27,388 nt of DNA from CAYSBE01 sp046309355 (GTDB lineage: Bacteria > Bacteroidota > Bacteroidia > UKL13-3): positions 1 to 27,388 of the forward strand of contig JBKCPL010000047.1 in NCBI GenBank assembly GCA_046309355.1, in the 5' to 3' direction. Within the stretch, counting starts at the first letter, position 1. Every line of letters starts with the position of its first letter. A model generated the notes under the pieces. The model was not told where the DNA came from and made no database searches. It was given only the letters and a program-made list of their open reading frames with translations. Shown one piece after another: positions 1 through 8,651 of this stretch. A program made the translations under genes and the position numbers.

Positions 1-40
1 AACCCGCTTGGTTGGATAGTAACTCGGGTGTTGTTGATAC

Positions 41-74
41 AAAACCGGGGGGCCGTTTGCTACGCAACGGCCCC
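41..74 (-). terminator. Candidate intrinsic terminator after actF
   Basis: A perfect 9-bp stem (49-57 pairing with 66-74, GGGGCCGTT/AACGGCCCC) encloses an 8-nt loop. It begins 28 bases past the actF stop. Read on the minus strand, the stem is followed by CCGG and then four T residues (44-41), so it could end the act transcript. The T-run is short and separated from the stem, so efficiency is uncertain. Confidence 0.5.
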
Positions 75-101
75 GCCTCAATTTCGTACCAGAGACTTAT
101 A

Positions 102-1406
102 TTATACTCCTGTATCGTGAAGTGCACTTTCCATCACGAAAGGATGTTTTGTAGGATACAAATTAGCCTTTGTCAATGCTTTTAACGTCATCCACAAAAA
201 GGCACCGCCAAATAACCCAAGGAAACCAATTTCCATAAGTCCAATACCTTGGGCCGGTGTTTCTATAATTCCTACCGGATTATCAGTCGTTATATCAGTT
301 GCCAGATTTAATGCACCGGGCATTACCATAAGAAATACGTCATTCCAGTGACCAAGTAAAATACACGTGCCCACAAACATGCCCACGTTGCGACTACGTT
401 TTGCACCCCTACGCATAAATATGAAGAAAGGTACAGCAAAGTTTAGAATAATATTAAGGAAGAAGTAAAACTTGTATGAACCAAATAAACGTGGGGCATA
501 GTACGCAACTTCCTCAGGTATATTTGCATACCAGATTAATAAGAATTGTGCTACCCACATATATGTCCAGAAAATGGAGAAGGCAAACATAAATTTACCC
601 AAATCGTGCTGATGTTCGTCCGTTACAATATTCAGGTATCCCTGACCACGTAACCACCAGGTAAATAAGTAAATGATGGTTAATGCACTTACCCATCCTG
701 TGGCAAAGTTATAGATCGTGAAAATAGTCGAATACCAATGTGCATCTAAACTCATGGTAATATCCCACGCGAACATAGAGAATGAAAATCCAAACACAAC
801 GATGAAAAAGGCCGATAGGCGATATGATTTATCAAAGAATGTAGTGTCGTTTAATCCTGTTGAAAGCTTGTCTTCATCACGTGAGAATTTGCGAATCATG
901 GTTGCACACCATATCCAGAACGAAGTAAACAGAATCACACGGGCGTAGAAAAACCCTTTATTGAGGTACCATGTTTTTTTCATCAACAAGGGATCACTTT
1001 CCATAACTCCATCATGTGCCCAATGATACAGTGTAGTTAATCCGGCAAAAAGTACAAGAATAATAATACCGGCACCTACCGGCATAAACTCACTCATTGC
1101 TTCAGGTATTCTGCGAATAGCAACATACCATCCGGCATTGGCCAATTGACTTATGGCTATAAATACAGCAGCACAGGTAGCAATAATGAAAAAGAAATAC
1201 CCGTTAAACAAAATACTGGCCAATAAGCGCTTAATCGCTACGTGGTGATTTTGCTCGTCAGTAAATCCTTCTATATGTGGGTGATAGGTAAAATATCCAA
1301 TCAATGCCAGCAGCAGGCCAATCCCCATTAAAGCAAATGCGAAGCGTTTGGCTTTCTCGCTGATTACAAATTTTTCTTCTCTGATTTGAACTTCTTTATG
1401 TTCCAT
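102..1406 (-). CDS. actF: Alternative complex III subunit ActF (NrfD-like quinol-binding membrane protein)
   Basis: Protein of 434 residues, a polytopic NrfD/PsrC-type membrane subunit paralogous to ActC. Hydrophobic segments repeat along almost its whole length, starting near residues 22-42. Charged loops alternate between them, and the region around residues 200-330 is rich in aromatic residues. In the characterised complex, ActC and ActF are the two large membrane subunits at the interface with quinol and with the terminal oxidase. It is the last gene of a six-gene minus-strand operon, 30 bases after actE. A GC-rich hairpin follows the stop, so any cytochrome oxidase genes, often next to act operons, would lie beyond the window edge. 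Identity rests on gene order plus membrane architecture. Confidence 0.9.
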   Translation of the reverse strand: MEHKEVQIREEKFVISEKAKRFAFALMGIGLLLALIGYFTYHPHIEGFTDEQNHHVAIKRLLASILFNGYFFFIIATCAAVFIAISQLANAGWYVAIRRIPEAMSEFMPVGAGIIILVLFAGLTTLYHWAHDGVMESDPLLMKKTWYLNKGFFYARVILFTSFWIWCATMIRKFSRDEDKLSTGLNDTTFFDKSYRLSAFFIVVFGFSFSMFAWDITMSLDAHWYSTIFTIYNFATGWVSALTIIYLFTWWLRGQGYLNIVTDEHQHDLGKFMFAFSIFWTYMWVAQFLLIWYANIPEEVAYYAPRLFGSYKFYFFLNIILNFAVPFFIFMRRGAKRSRNVGMFVGTCILLGHWNDVFLMVMPGALNLATDITTDNPVGIIETPAQGIGLMEIGFLGLFGGAFLWMTLKALTKANLYPTKHPFVMESALHDTGV

Positions 1407-1436
1407 CTTAATTGGTAATTAGTTTGGGTTGACGAT

Positions 1437-2024
1437 TTAGTTAGCTTGTTGACCTGAGAGTTGATAAATGTAATGAATAACTTGCCAGCGCTGTTCGGGT
1501 GAAAGCACTGTGCCGTAAGCACCCATCAGGTTTTTTCCGTGTGTAATGGAATAAAACGCTTTACCGGGGTTAATGGTAGGCAATCGGTCGGCATAAGCCG
1601 GAACACGCGGATACTTTCCATCCTGCACAATAGTACCTTGTCCGTTTCCGTCTTCGGCATGGCATGGTGTACAATTAATGTTGTACAAACGTTTGCCTTC
1701 AGTCAGGTTGTATTCAGTCTTCGCCAACGGATTTTTTAAAGCTGAGGCCGCTTCATAATTATCATTTGATTTAGCCATTCCATACATTGCATAATCGAGT
1801 TGTCCTCGAGCTATCGTACCTTTAACAGGCTCACGCATATTCATACCGTGAGGGTTAATGGTGTTAGGTTCTTCATCAAGTTGTGTAAGCGGCTCGTAAG
1901 CAAATGAATTGTACATGTTTGGAGCAAATTCAACACCGGGATTATCGCCACCGGCTTTGCCACACGATGCAAGTAATAAACCTGCACCCACTACTGCCAT
2001 AAAAGTGTATGCTGTAATTTTCAT
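1437..2024 (-). CDS. actE: Alternative complex III subunit ActE (monoheme cytochrome c lipoprotein)
   Basis: Protein of 195 residues. The N-terminus is a lipoprotein signal ending LLLASC, so Cys21 would be lipidated and the protein anchored at the membrane on the periplasmic side. A single heme c motif CTPCH lies at residues 118-122. Met167, in a following KNLMGAYG stretch, is a plausible distal heme ligand, giving a class I cytochrome c domain over roughly residues 105-190. In this complex ActE passes electrons from the multiheme ActA towards the acceptor oxidase or soluble cytochrome. The start ATG overlaps the actD stop (ATGA), which implies translational coupling. Confidence 0.92.
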   Translation of the reverse strand: MKITAYTFMAVVGAGLLLASCGKAGGDNPGVEFAPNMYNSFAYEPLTQLDEEPNTINPHGMNMREPVKGTIARGQLDYAMYGMAKSNDNYEAASALKNPLAKTEYNLTEGKRLYNINCTPCHAEDGNGQGTIVQDGKYPRVPAYADRLPTINPGKAFYSITHGKNLMGAYGTVLSPEQRWQVIHYIYQLSGQQAN

Positions 2025-2548
2025 ATATCTTTAACCCTTTCTCTGATTTCCAATGCACCGCCTGATATCATCAGATTTTCCAATGCTTTGGCATCTGTTT
2101 TATGTCCGTGAAGATTTACCGCTATAACGAAACGGTCGTCAGTAACACGAATATCCATGATATCGGTATTACGTCCCCAGAACATTCTATTTACTATAAA
2201 GAAACACCCTACCATACCAAAGGCAGTAAACAATATGCCCAACTCAAAGGTGATAGGTATGTAAGTAGGAATGTGAAGTGAAGGCTTTCCACCTATATTC
2301 ATCTGCCAGTCGAAGTATGATGCGTACGACTGTAATGAAACACCGCTTGCAATTCCTATCATGGCGAATACAAATGCGGCAATGGAAAGGCGAGTTCTCT
2401 TAACTTTCATAACCCTGTCGAGGCCGTGTATGGCAAAGGGGGAATATACATCGTGAACGTCATATCCTGAGTCCATCAGTTTTTGGGTTACGCTGTAAAC
2501 CTTGTCGGGATTATCATAAATCCCAAGCATCAATTTTGAATTATCCAT
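2021..2548 (-). CDS. actD: Alternative complex III subunit ActD (DUF3341-type membrane protein)
   Basis: Protein of 175 residues from the chosen ATG. A soluble N-terminal part (about residues 1-50) is followed by two hydrophobic segments (roughly 54-74 and 94-116) and a soluble C-terminal part, the usual ActD layout. The start at 2548 is preferred over the in-frame ATG at 2557. AAAGGAG inside the end of actC lies 9 bases before ATG 2548, a recognisable Shine-Dalgarno sequence, whereas the upstream ATG overlaps it. The gene therefore overlaps actC by 8 bases, and it shares ATGA with actE downstream. ActD is structural; no cofactor ligands are evident. Confidence 0.88.
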   Translation of the reverse strand: MDNSKLMLGIYDNPDKVYSVTQKLMDSGYDVHDVYSPFAIHGLDRVMKVKRTRLSIAAFVFAMIGIASGVSLQSYASYFDWQMNIGGKPSLHIPTYIPITFELGILFTAFGMVGCFFIVNRMFWGRNTDIMDIRVTDDRFVIAVNLHGHKTDAKALENLMISGGALEIRERVKDI

Positions 2549-3959
2549 GAATTGCATCTCCTTTCACTTTATGTGCATCGGCATGATGACCAGTGCTGTG
2601 ATGATGGTCATCGTGATGTGTAGGTAATATTGTTTTTATTTCAGCCATATTAATAGTTGGCAGGTAACGGCAGAAAAGGAAATAAAGTGTAAAGAACAAA
2701 CCGAATGAGCCAAGTAAGATGGCAAACTCTACAATTGTAGGCGTATACATTGTCCAGCTTGATGGAATAAAATCGCGGTGAAGTGATGTAACGATAATCA
2801 CAAAACGCTCAAACCACATACCAATATTCACGATAATGGACATGACAAAAATGAACCAAGGTGTAGACCTTGCCCATTTCAACCAAAACACCTGAGGTGC
2901 TATCAAGTTACAACTCATCATAATCCAGTAACTCCACCAGTAAGGACCAAAGGCACGGTTCATGAATGCATATTGCTCATACTCCACACCTGAGTAAGCC
3001 GCAACGAAAAATTCGGTGATATACGCCAAACCTACCATGGTACCGGTGAGCATAACGATTTTGCACATTGCATCCAGGTGACCCATGGTAATGTATTGTT
3101 CCTGCTTAAGCACCACACGTCCAACAACCAATAAAGTTAATACCATACCAAATCCGGAGAAGATAGCACCTGCAACGAAATAAGGCGGGAAAATGGTGGT
3201 GTGCCAGCCCGGAACTAATGATGTGGCAAAGTCCATTGATACGATAGAGTGAACGGACAATACCAATGGTGTTGAAATACCCGCCAGAATCAACGAAATC
3301 ATTTCGTACCTGTGCCAGGTGCGCGTTGAACCATTCCAACCCATGGCGAAAAAGTTGTAGATGAATTTACGAATTTTGGTTGTGGCACGGTCACGTACCG
3401 TTGCAATATCAGGTATTAGACCAACGTACCAGAAAACCAATGATACCGAAAAATAGGTTGAAATCGCAAATACATCCCATACAAGAGGTGAATTGAAGTT
3501 AACCCACAACGAGCCAAACGCATTAGGAAGTGGAATTGGCCAGTATGCCAGCCACGGACGACCCATGTGCGAAAGGATAAAGGATGCCGCACAAATTACG
3601 GCAAATATGGTCATAGCTTCCGCAGCACGGTTGATAGACATGCGCCATTTTTGACGGAAGAGCAACAATACAGCTGATATCAGTGTACCTGCGTGGCCAA
3701 TACCTACCCAAAATACGAAGTTGGTAATATCAAATGCCCACCCTACTGTTTTATTTAAACCCCAAGCACCTATACCCACTAAAATGGTATACGTGGTGGC
3801 GGCAATCCATAATCCAAGAACTATGGCAGATACGGTAAAACCTATCCACCATGCTTTTGTTGCCTTGTTTTCAAGCGGACGCAAAATATCACGTGTGACA
3901 TCTGCATATGTTTTGCCGCCTTCTACTAATGCTTCTCTAATTGGAGATTCGTATGACAT
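2541..3959 (-). CDS. actC: Alternative complex III subunit ActC (NrfD-like quinol-binding membrane protein)
   Basis: Protein of 472 residues with around ten predicted membrane-spanning stretches, of the NrfD/PsrC family. It is the membrane partner of the Fe-S/molybdopterin-like subunit ActB and is expected to carry the quinol oxidation site on the periplasmic side. The final 28 residues (445-472) form an unusual soluble tail rich in His and Asp (HHDDHHHSTGHHADAH), much of it encoded by CAT/CAC codons. ActB also ends His-rich. The gene lies 25 bases after actB and overlaps actD by 8 bases. Paralogy to ActF and gene order support the assignment. Confidence 0.92.
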   Translation of the reverse strand: MSYESPIREALVEGGKTYADVTRDILRPLENKATKAWWIGFTVSAIVLGLWIAATTYTILVGIGAWGLNKTVGWAFDITNFVFWVGIGHAGTLISAVLLLFRQKWRMSINRAAEAMTIFAVICAASFILSHMGRPWLAYWPIPLPNAFGSLWVNFNSPLVWDVFAISTYFSVSLVFWYVGLIPDIATVRDRATTKIRKFIYNFFAMGWNGSTRTWHRYEMISLILAGISTPLVLSVHSIVSMDFATSLVPGWHTTIFPPYFVAGAIFSGFGMVLTLLVVGRVVLKQEQYITMGHLDAMCKIVMLTGTMVGLAYITEFFVAAYSGVEYEQYAFMNRAFGPYWWSYWIMMSCNLIAPQVFWLKWARSTPWFIFVMSIIVNIGMWFERFVIIVTSLHRDFIPSSWTMYTPTIVEFAILLGSFGLFFTLYFLFCRYLPTINMAEIKTILPTHHDDHHHSTGHHADAHKVKGDAIHG

Positions 3960-3984
3960 GTGCTATGAATTAATTGTTTACTGA

Positions 3985-6900
3985 TTAAGAATGATGGTTG
4001 TGTTCGTGTGTTGGTTCTGCTTCATGTTTATGATTGGCCGGTGCTTCCCCGCCTTTAGCATGATGCCCTGCCAGTTGCTCATCTACGTTACGTATGTGTG
4101 TCATATAAGCAACCGAAGGCTGAACATTGTATTCTTCAAGCAGGAAGTAGCTGCGATCGTTGCGGAACAATTTTGATATTTCACTGTTCTCGTCATTCAT
4201 GTCACCAAACACGATAGCGTTTGAAGGACATGATTGTTGACACGCAGTTTGTATATCGCCATCTTTTACTTTTCTGTTTTCAAGCTTGGCTGTTAATTTA
4301 CCGGATTGTATGCGCTGAATACAGAATGAACATTTTTCCATAACACCGCGTGAGCGAACGGTAACGTCCGGATTGATAACCATACGTCCGAGGTCGTTAT
4401 TGAAATGGAAATCGAACTCGTCATTCTGGCGGTATTTAAACCAGTTGAATCGTCTTACTTTGTATGGACAGTTGTTGGCACAATAGCGAGTACCCACGCA
4501 ACGGTTGTAAGCCATGTGGTTCAATCCCTCTGAACTGTGAACAGTAGCCAGCACCGGACACACTGTTTCGCAAGGAGCGTGGCCACACTGCTGGCACATT
4601 ACCGGTTGGAATGTTACTGCCACATTTTCAAAATCTGTAGTCTCATCGTTAATTAGTGCTTCGCCATCTTTCATCAATGCATTGCCTGCAAATGATTTTT
4701 CACGTACAGCTTTTTTACCGTTTTTATCTTTGAAACGGTAGTAACGATCAATACGCATCCAGTGCATTTCACGTGCTCGTAGCACTTCTTTGCGTCCTAC
4801 AACGGGTACGTTATTTTCTGCATTGCAACTAACCACACACGCACCACATCCGGTACAAGCGTTCAGGTCAATCGCCATACCCCATTTGTGTCCTTTGCTA
4901 TCGCGCTCTGCCCACAATGAAATTATGTGTGCATGCTCGTGATTACCTGCTTTAGGATCTTTTACAAATTCATTCAGCGATGCTTCTTTGATAATAGCAC
5001 GGCCTTCAATAGTGTGGTGAGTTTGTGTTTGTGCCAATTTGTAGCCACTACCTGTTTTTTCGATAGTAGCATCGGCACTGGTGTATGAATAGGTTGAACC
5101 GTTGTAAGATACCAACGGATATGCCGACTTACCTACATACTTAGCGACTTTTCCGCCCTCTGTGCGTCCGTATCCAACCGCAACCGAAATGGTATTGTTG
5201 GCTTGACCGGGTTGTATCAGTACGGGTATGTTTTCAATCACGCCCGATTTGGTTTTTATCGTAATCAAGTCGCCTTGCTCAAGTTTATACTGGTCGGCTG
5301 TAACTTTTCCTACAGCTGCGTAATTGTCCCAACATACTTTTGATATCGGATCGGGCAATTCCTGCAACCAAGGGTTGTTGGCATAAAAGCCGTCACCCAT
5401 TGCAATAGATGTATACAGTTGTACTTCCAGTTTATCCTTAGAAGCAGTGTAAGCTTGATATGCAGGATTTACCAAATCAGTTGAAACTGCATTTGATTTG
5501 TAAGCTTGTGTAGCTTTGGGTGATGTTGTGTAAAAGCCATCATGCAAAGCCTTTTTAAATGCGCTTTCAGTACCTACAATGTTTTTAACCCAATTATCTT
5601 TTACATAGTCATACGCATCGGCTGAATTACCTGACCAGCGTAAAAAGCTCACCATAGCTTCACGGGTATTGAATACAGGTGAAATAGTGGGCTGTATCAG
5701 GGCGAAATAACCCGATTTAGGTTCAGCATCTCCCCACGACTCCAGATAGTGGCTTGCTGGAGCCTGGTATTTACACAATACCGTGGTTTCATCGGGCGTG
5801 CTGTTTAAAGAAACAGTAGTTGCCACTTTTGAAAGTGCGGTAGCCAGTTCAGCACCTTTAGGGTGGCTGTATACAGGATTAGCATTCAGGAACAGAACGG
5901 CATCAACAGCACCGGACATGATTTCTTTAACTAAATTCTCAAATGCCGAGTCATCTCCACCTTTTTGATTTGAATAATTGTCCAAATCAACGGTGTTGCC
6001 GATATTGCCTAAAAGTCCGTTGATAGCGTTTACCAATAATTGATGATCCGTATTGTTTGATCCGCTAACTACCAATGAAGCACCTCGGTTATTCCATAAT
6101 TCTTTTGCCGTATTTTCTACCATATTCAATGCCAGCTCTACATTTTGAGCAGCTGAAAGTGGAGCAACACCTGCCATAGAGGCAAGCTTGTTGTAAAGGC
6201 TTATCAGAACTACACCTTCTGCACTTGGCTTAATGGGAAAACGAACATCGGCATTGGAACCGGTAAGTGACAGATTAGACTCAAACTGAATATGGCGGCT
6301 CATTTTTCCGGAAGCCGGTTTACGGTTGGTTACCCATTGTTTGGTGAACTCAACCGGTGAAATCCATGTCCCAAGAAAATCTGCTCCAAAACTTACAATA
6401 ACCTGAGCTTTGTCAAATCTGTAACCCGGTATCACGGCTTTGCCAAAAGATTGTTGATTGGCTTTAAGTATAGCACTGTAGGAAACCGGTTCATACACTA
6501 TATGTTGTGCTTTATAACGAGCAGTAAATTCACCAATTGATTTTTCCAATGATGGACTGCTGGTATTTCCGGTTACAATACGCACAGCTTTAGCAGCACC
6601 CAATGCGTTTTTAACTTTCAAGTCAAGGGTATTCCAATCCGTTTCATTGCCATTGGCTCGAGGTCCACGCAAACGCTCGTTGTCGTATAAAGCCAGTAAA
6701 CTGCCGTGCTCAATAGCGCTAACACCTCCTTTGAAAACGGGCGACTCCGAATTGCCTTCTATCTTCACCGGACGGCCTTCACGAGTTTTTACTAAAATAC
6801 TGGTGCCCGTATCGCCACAGGTAGTTGCGTACCAATTAGGTATTCCCGGAGTGATGGTTTCAGGCTTTACCACATAGGGTATGGCATTTTTAATAGGGGT

Positions 6901-7110
6901 TTTGTTACATGCGGCTAGTGCAACTGCCGAAACGCTGAAACCAAAATACTTAAGAAAGTCTCTGCGGCTGGCGCTGAGCTCTCCATCTTGCTCGGTAAGT
7001 ACATCCTCTAAAGGAATACCTTCCGAAAATTCGTTCTTTTTATTGCGAAGAAATTCAGGATCCTGATTTAATTCTTCCAGGCCTCTCCAGTATGTTTGTT
7101 TATTTTCCAT
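3985..7110 (-). CDS. actB: Alternative complex III subunit ActB (Tat-exported iron-sulfur lipoprotein)
   Basis: Protein of 1041 residues, a fusion of a molybdopterin-oxidoreductase-like domain with a four-cluster ferredoxin domain. In this family the large domain carries no Mo cofactor. A twin-arginine signal (SRRDFLKYFGF, Arg49-Arg50) runs into a lipobox LAAC (Cys68), so it is probably Tat-exported and lipidated. Cluster motifs start at Cys752 (CTGCGACVVSC), Cys839 (CQQCGHAPCETVC), Cys871 (CVGTRYCANNC) and Cys927 (CSFC, completed by CQQSC). Position 874 in the third motif is Thr where a fourth Cys would normally sit, matching the single [3Fe-4S] cluster known for ActB. The last 26 residues are His-rich. 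The gene is 41 bases after actA. Confidence 0.95.
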   Translation of the reverse strand: MENKQTYWRGLEELNQDPEFLRNKKNEFSEGIPLEDVLTEQDGELSASRRDFLKYFGFSVSAVALAACNKTPIKNAIPYVVKPETITPGIPNWYATTCGDTGTSILVKTREGRPVKIEGNSESPVFKGGVSAIEHGSLLALYDNERLRGPRANGNETDWNTLDLKVKNALGAAKAVRIVTGNTSSPSLEKSIGEFTARYKAQHIVYEPVSYSAILKANQQSFGKAVIPGYRFDKAQVIVSFGADFLGTWISPVEFTKQWVTNRKPASGKMSRHIQFESNLSLTGSNADVRFPIKPSAEGVVLISLYNKLASMAGVAPLSAAQNVELALNMVENTAKELWNNRGASLVVSGSNNTDHQLLVNAINGLLGNIGNTVDLDNYSNQKGGDDSAFENLVKEIMSGAVDAVLFLNANPVYSHPKGAELATALSKVATTVSLNSTPDETTVLCKYQAPASHYLESWGDAEPKSGYFALIQPTISPVFNTREAMVSFLRWSGNSADAYDYVKDNWVKNIVGTESAFKKALHDGFYTTSPKATQAYKSNAVSTDLVNPAYQAYTASKDKLEVQLYTSIAMGDGFYANNPWLQELPDPISKVCWDNYAAVGKVTADQYKLEQGDLITIKTKSGVIENIPVLIQPGQANNTISVAVGYGRTEGGKVAKYVGKSAYPLVSYNGSTYSYTSADATIEKTGSGYKLAQTQTHHTIEGRAIIKEASLNEFVKDPKAGNHEHAHIISLWAERDSKGHKWGMAIDLNACTGCGACVVSCNAENNVPVVGRKEVLRAREMHWMRIDRYYRFKDKNGKKAVREKSFAGNALMKDGEALINDETTDFENVAVTFQPVMCQQCGHAPCETVCPVLATVHSSEGLNHMAYNRCVGTRYCANNCPYKVRRFNWFKYRQNDEFDFHFNNDLGRMVINPDVTVRSRGVMEKCSFCIQRIQSGKLTAKLENRKVKDGDIQTACQQSCPSNAIVFGDMNDENSEISKLFRNDRSYFLLEEYNVQPSVAYMTHIRNVDEQLAGHHAKGGEAPANHKHEAEPTHEHNHHS

Positions 7111-7151
7111 GGATTCGATTTTTCTCGTTAATAAGTTCGTGCGTCAATGAA

Positions 7152-8432
7152 TTAATAATGGCATTTGCCACACTCAAGTCCGCCAATCTGCTGAACAGTT
7201 GCGTACGATTTACCCTCCGCTTTAAGCTGTTCATGTAATTTTTCATAGTAGTCATTGTTGGCTACATCCACCTTTGCTTCACGATGGCAGTTAATACACC
7301 AGCCCATTTGCAACGATGCATGCTGTGATACTACTTTCATGGTTTCAATAGGACCGTGGCAAGCTTGGCACTCAACTTTACCTATGCTTACGTGTTGAGC
7401 ATGATTAAAATAGGCCAAATCAGGTAGATTATGAATACGTACCCATTTAATCGGCTTTTGCGGTTTATTGGGGTCATACATTTTTTTGTCAGAGTCCCAA
7501 CCTACTGCATCGTAAATCTTTTGTATTTCAGGCGATACCTGACCATCATAATTGGCACTGGCTGTAACATGCATGTGGCAATTCATACACGTGCTGGCTG
7601 AAGGAATGGTGGCTTGTTTGCTCTTGTCGGCACCGCTGTGGCAATACAAACAGTTAATTTTGTATTTACCGGCATGCAACTCATGCGAATAGTTGATAGG
7701 CTGTGCAGGAGCATACCCTTTTTGAACACCTACGTTCTTGTTGCCGTAGTCAAACCCGTAAATGCCAAGCAGTAGAGTAAATGCTAGAGAAACCACAATA
7801 GCTCCTACTACCGGGTGTTTCTTGAACAGTTTATATTTCCATGTGGTGCGTACATCAACCTGTTCGCCCAGTTGTTCCTCTTCTTTTTCAGGAAACTTGG
7901 CATAGTAAATTTCCTGAACTGTTTTGCGAATGCGGAACAAGATAAACACGATGACGAATAATATAATCGCCATCAATGTAAGTGCTATAAATGTGGTATT
8001 GTTATAGAAACCATCCTGTGCAGGTGATGCAGCAGTAGTAGCTACAGTGCCAGTTGCAGATGCGGTTGCAGCTGTTGCAGCGGGTTTTTCGCTTTCAGCT
8101 TTAACATACTCGATGATGGACTTTACCTGACCTTCGTTCAGGTTTTCAAATGTGGTCATCACGGACTCGTTGTATTCTTTATACAAGGCAACTGCGGTAG
8201 CATCGCCCGATTTAACCATAGCTTGTGAATTTCTAATCCACTTAACCAGCCACGCTTCATCTCTGCGCTTGTGCACATCTTTTAGTGCCGGTCCTACCAC
8301 TTTATCATTGATGGCGTGGCACGACACACAGTTAGCATTAAAAAGTTTTTCGCCTTCGGCAGCATCGGCCGAAACTGAGAAAATTTGAATGGCCGAAAGG
8401 GCCAATAGAGCAGTAATTTTTACAAACTTCAT
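7152..8432 (-). CDS. actA: Alternative complex III subunit ActA (hexaheme cytochrome c)
   Basis: Protein of 426 residues with a signal peptide (about 1-24). A class I monoheme domain follows (CVSCH at 35-39), then an Ala/Thr-rich linker (115-137) and a first membrane helix (about 147-167). A basic cytoplasmic loop leads to a second helix (about 207-226). A pentaheme periplasmic domain has CXXCH motifs at Cys261, 282, 355, 379 and 421. The two helices place both heme domains in the periplasm. The classical ActA has five hemes; the extra N-terminal cytochrome makes this a six-heme version. Within the complex it receives electrons from ActB and hands them to ActE or an external acceptor. It is the first gene of the operon, preceded by a possible promoter at 8511-8536. 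Confidence 0.93.
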   Translation of the reverse strand: MKFVKITALLALSAIQIFSVSADAAEGEKLFNANCVSCHAINDKVVGPALKDVHKRRDEAWLVKWIRNSQAMVKSGDATAVALYKEYNESVMTTFENLNEGQVKSIIEYVKAESEKPAATAATASATGTVATTAASPAQDGFYNNTTFIALTLMAIILFVIVFILFRIRKTVQEIYYAKFPEKEEEQLGEQVDVRTTWKYKLFKKHPVVGAIVVSLAFTLLLGIYGFDYGNKNVGVQKGYAPAQPINYSHELHAGKYKINCLYCHSGADKSKQATIPSASTCMNCHMHVTASANYDGQVSPEIQKIYDAVGWDSDKKMYDPNKPQKPIKWVRIHNLPDLAYFNHAQHVSIGKVECQACHGPIETMKVVSQHASLQMGWCINCHREAKVDVANNDYYEKLHEQLKAEGKSYATVQQIGGLECGKCHY

Positions 8433-8510
8433 TTTAACAAATTGATTGTTCGCTGTTTATAACATCAGGTAAATACTACGTTTGGCGCACACTTTACCTA
8501 AAAAGTCGGG

Positions 8511-8536
8511 CAAATATATTCACATTATAATACAAA
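8511..8536 (-). promoter_or_regulatory. Candidate Bacteroidota promoter for the act operon
   Basis: On the minus strand, TATATTTG (8518-8511) matches the TAnnTTTG -7 element exactly. TTTG (8536-8533) lies upstream with only 14 bases between, shorter than the usual 17-23. Transcription would start near 8505, giving a leader of about 70 bases before actA. It sits just after the candidate terminator of the preceding gene. Confidence 0.45.
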
Positions 8537-8550
8537 GTGCAGGCGTGTGT

Positions 8551-8580
8551 AAAAAAAGATTATTTAGACGAAATCTAAAT
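8551..8580 (-). terminator. Candidate intrinsic terminator after the dehydratase gene
   Basis: A 7-bp perfect stem (8562-8568 with 8574-8580, ATTTAGA/TCTAAAT) has a 5-base loop. On the minus strand it is followed by AATC and seven T residues (8557-8551). The stem is AT-rich and thus weak, but its place between the upstream dehydratase gene and the actA promoter fits termination. Confidence 0.4.
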
Positions 8581-8651
8581 TAAAAAATGCTGAAAATTAG
8601 GTGATAACACTACTTTCCCCGTGTGTGTGTTTTTTGCGTCAATGGTGGGAA

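Noticed and set aside
1..119. Plus-strand open frame running into the window from the left edge
   Set aside because: It overlaps the actF end and a strong hairpin, and the translation looks random; no gene can be supported in the first 101 bases.
8622..8640. GT-repeat and T-run near 8622-8637
   Set aside because: A short low-complexity tract (about five GT units) with no stem; it could slip but shows no structure or function.
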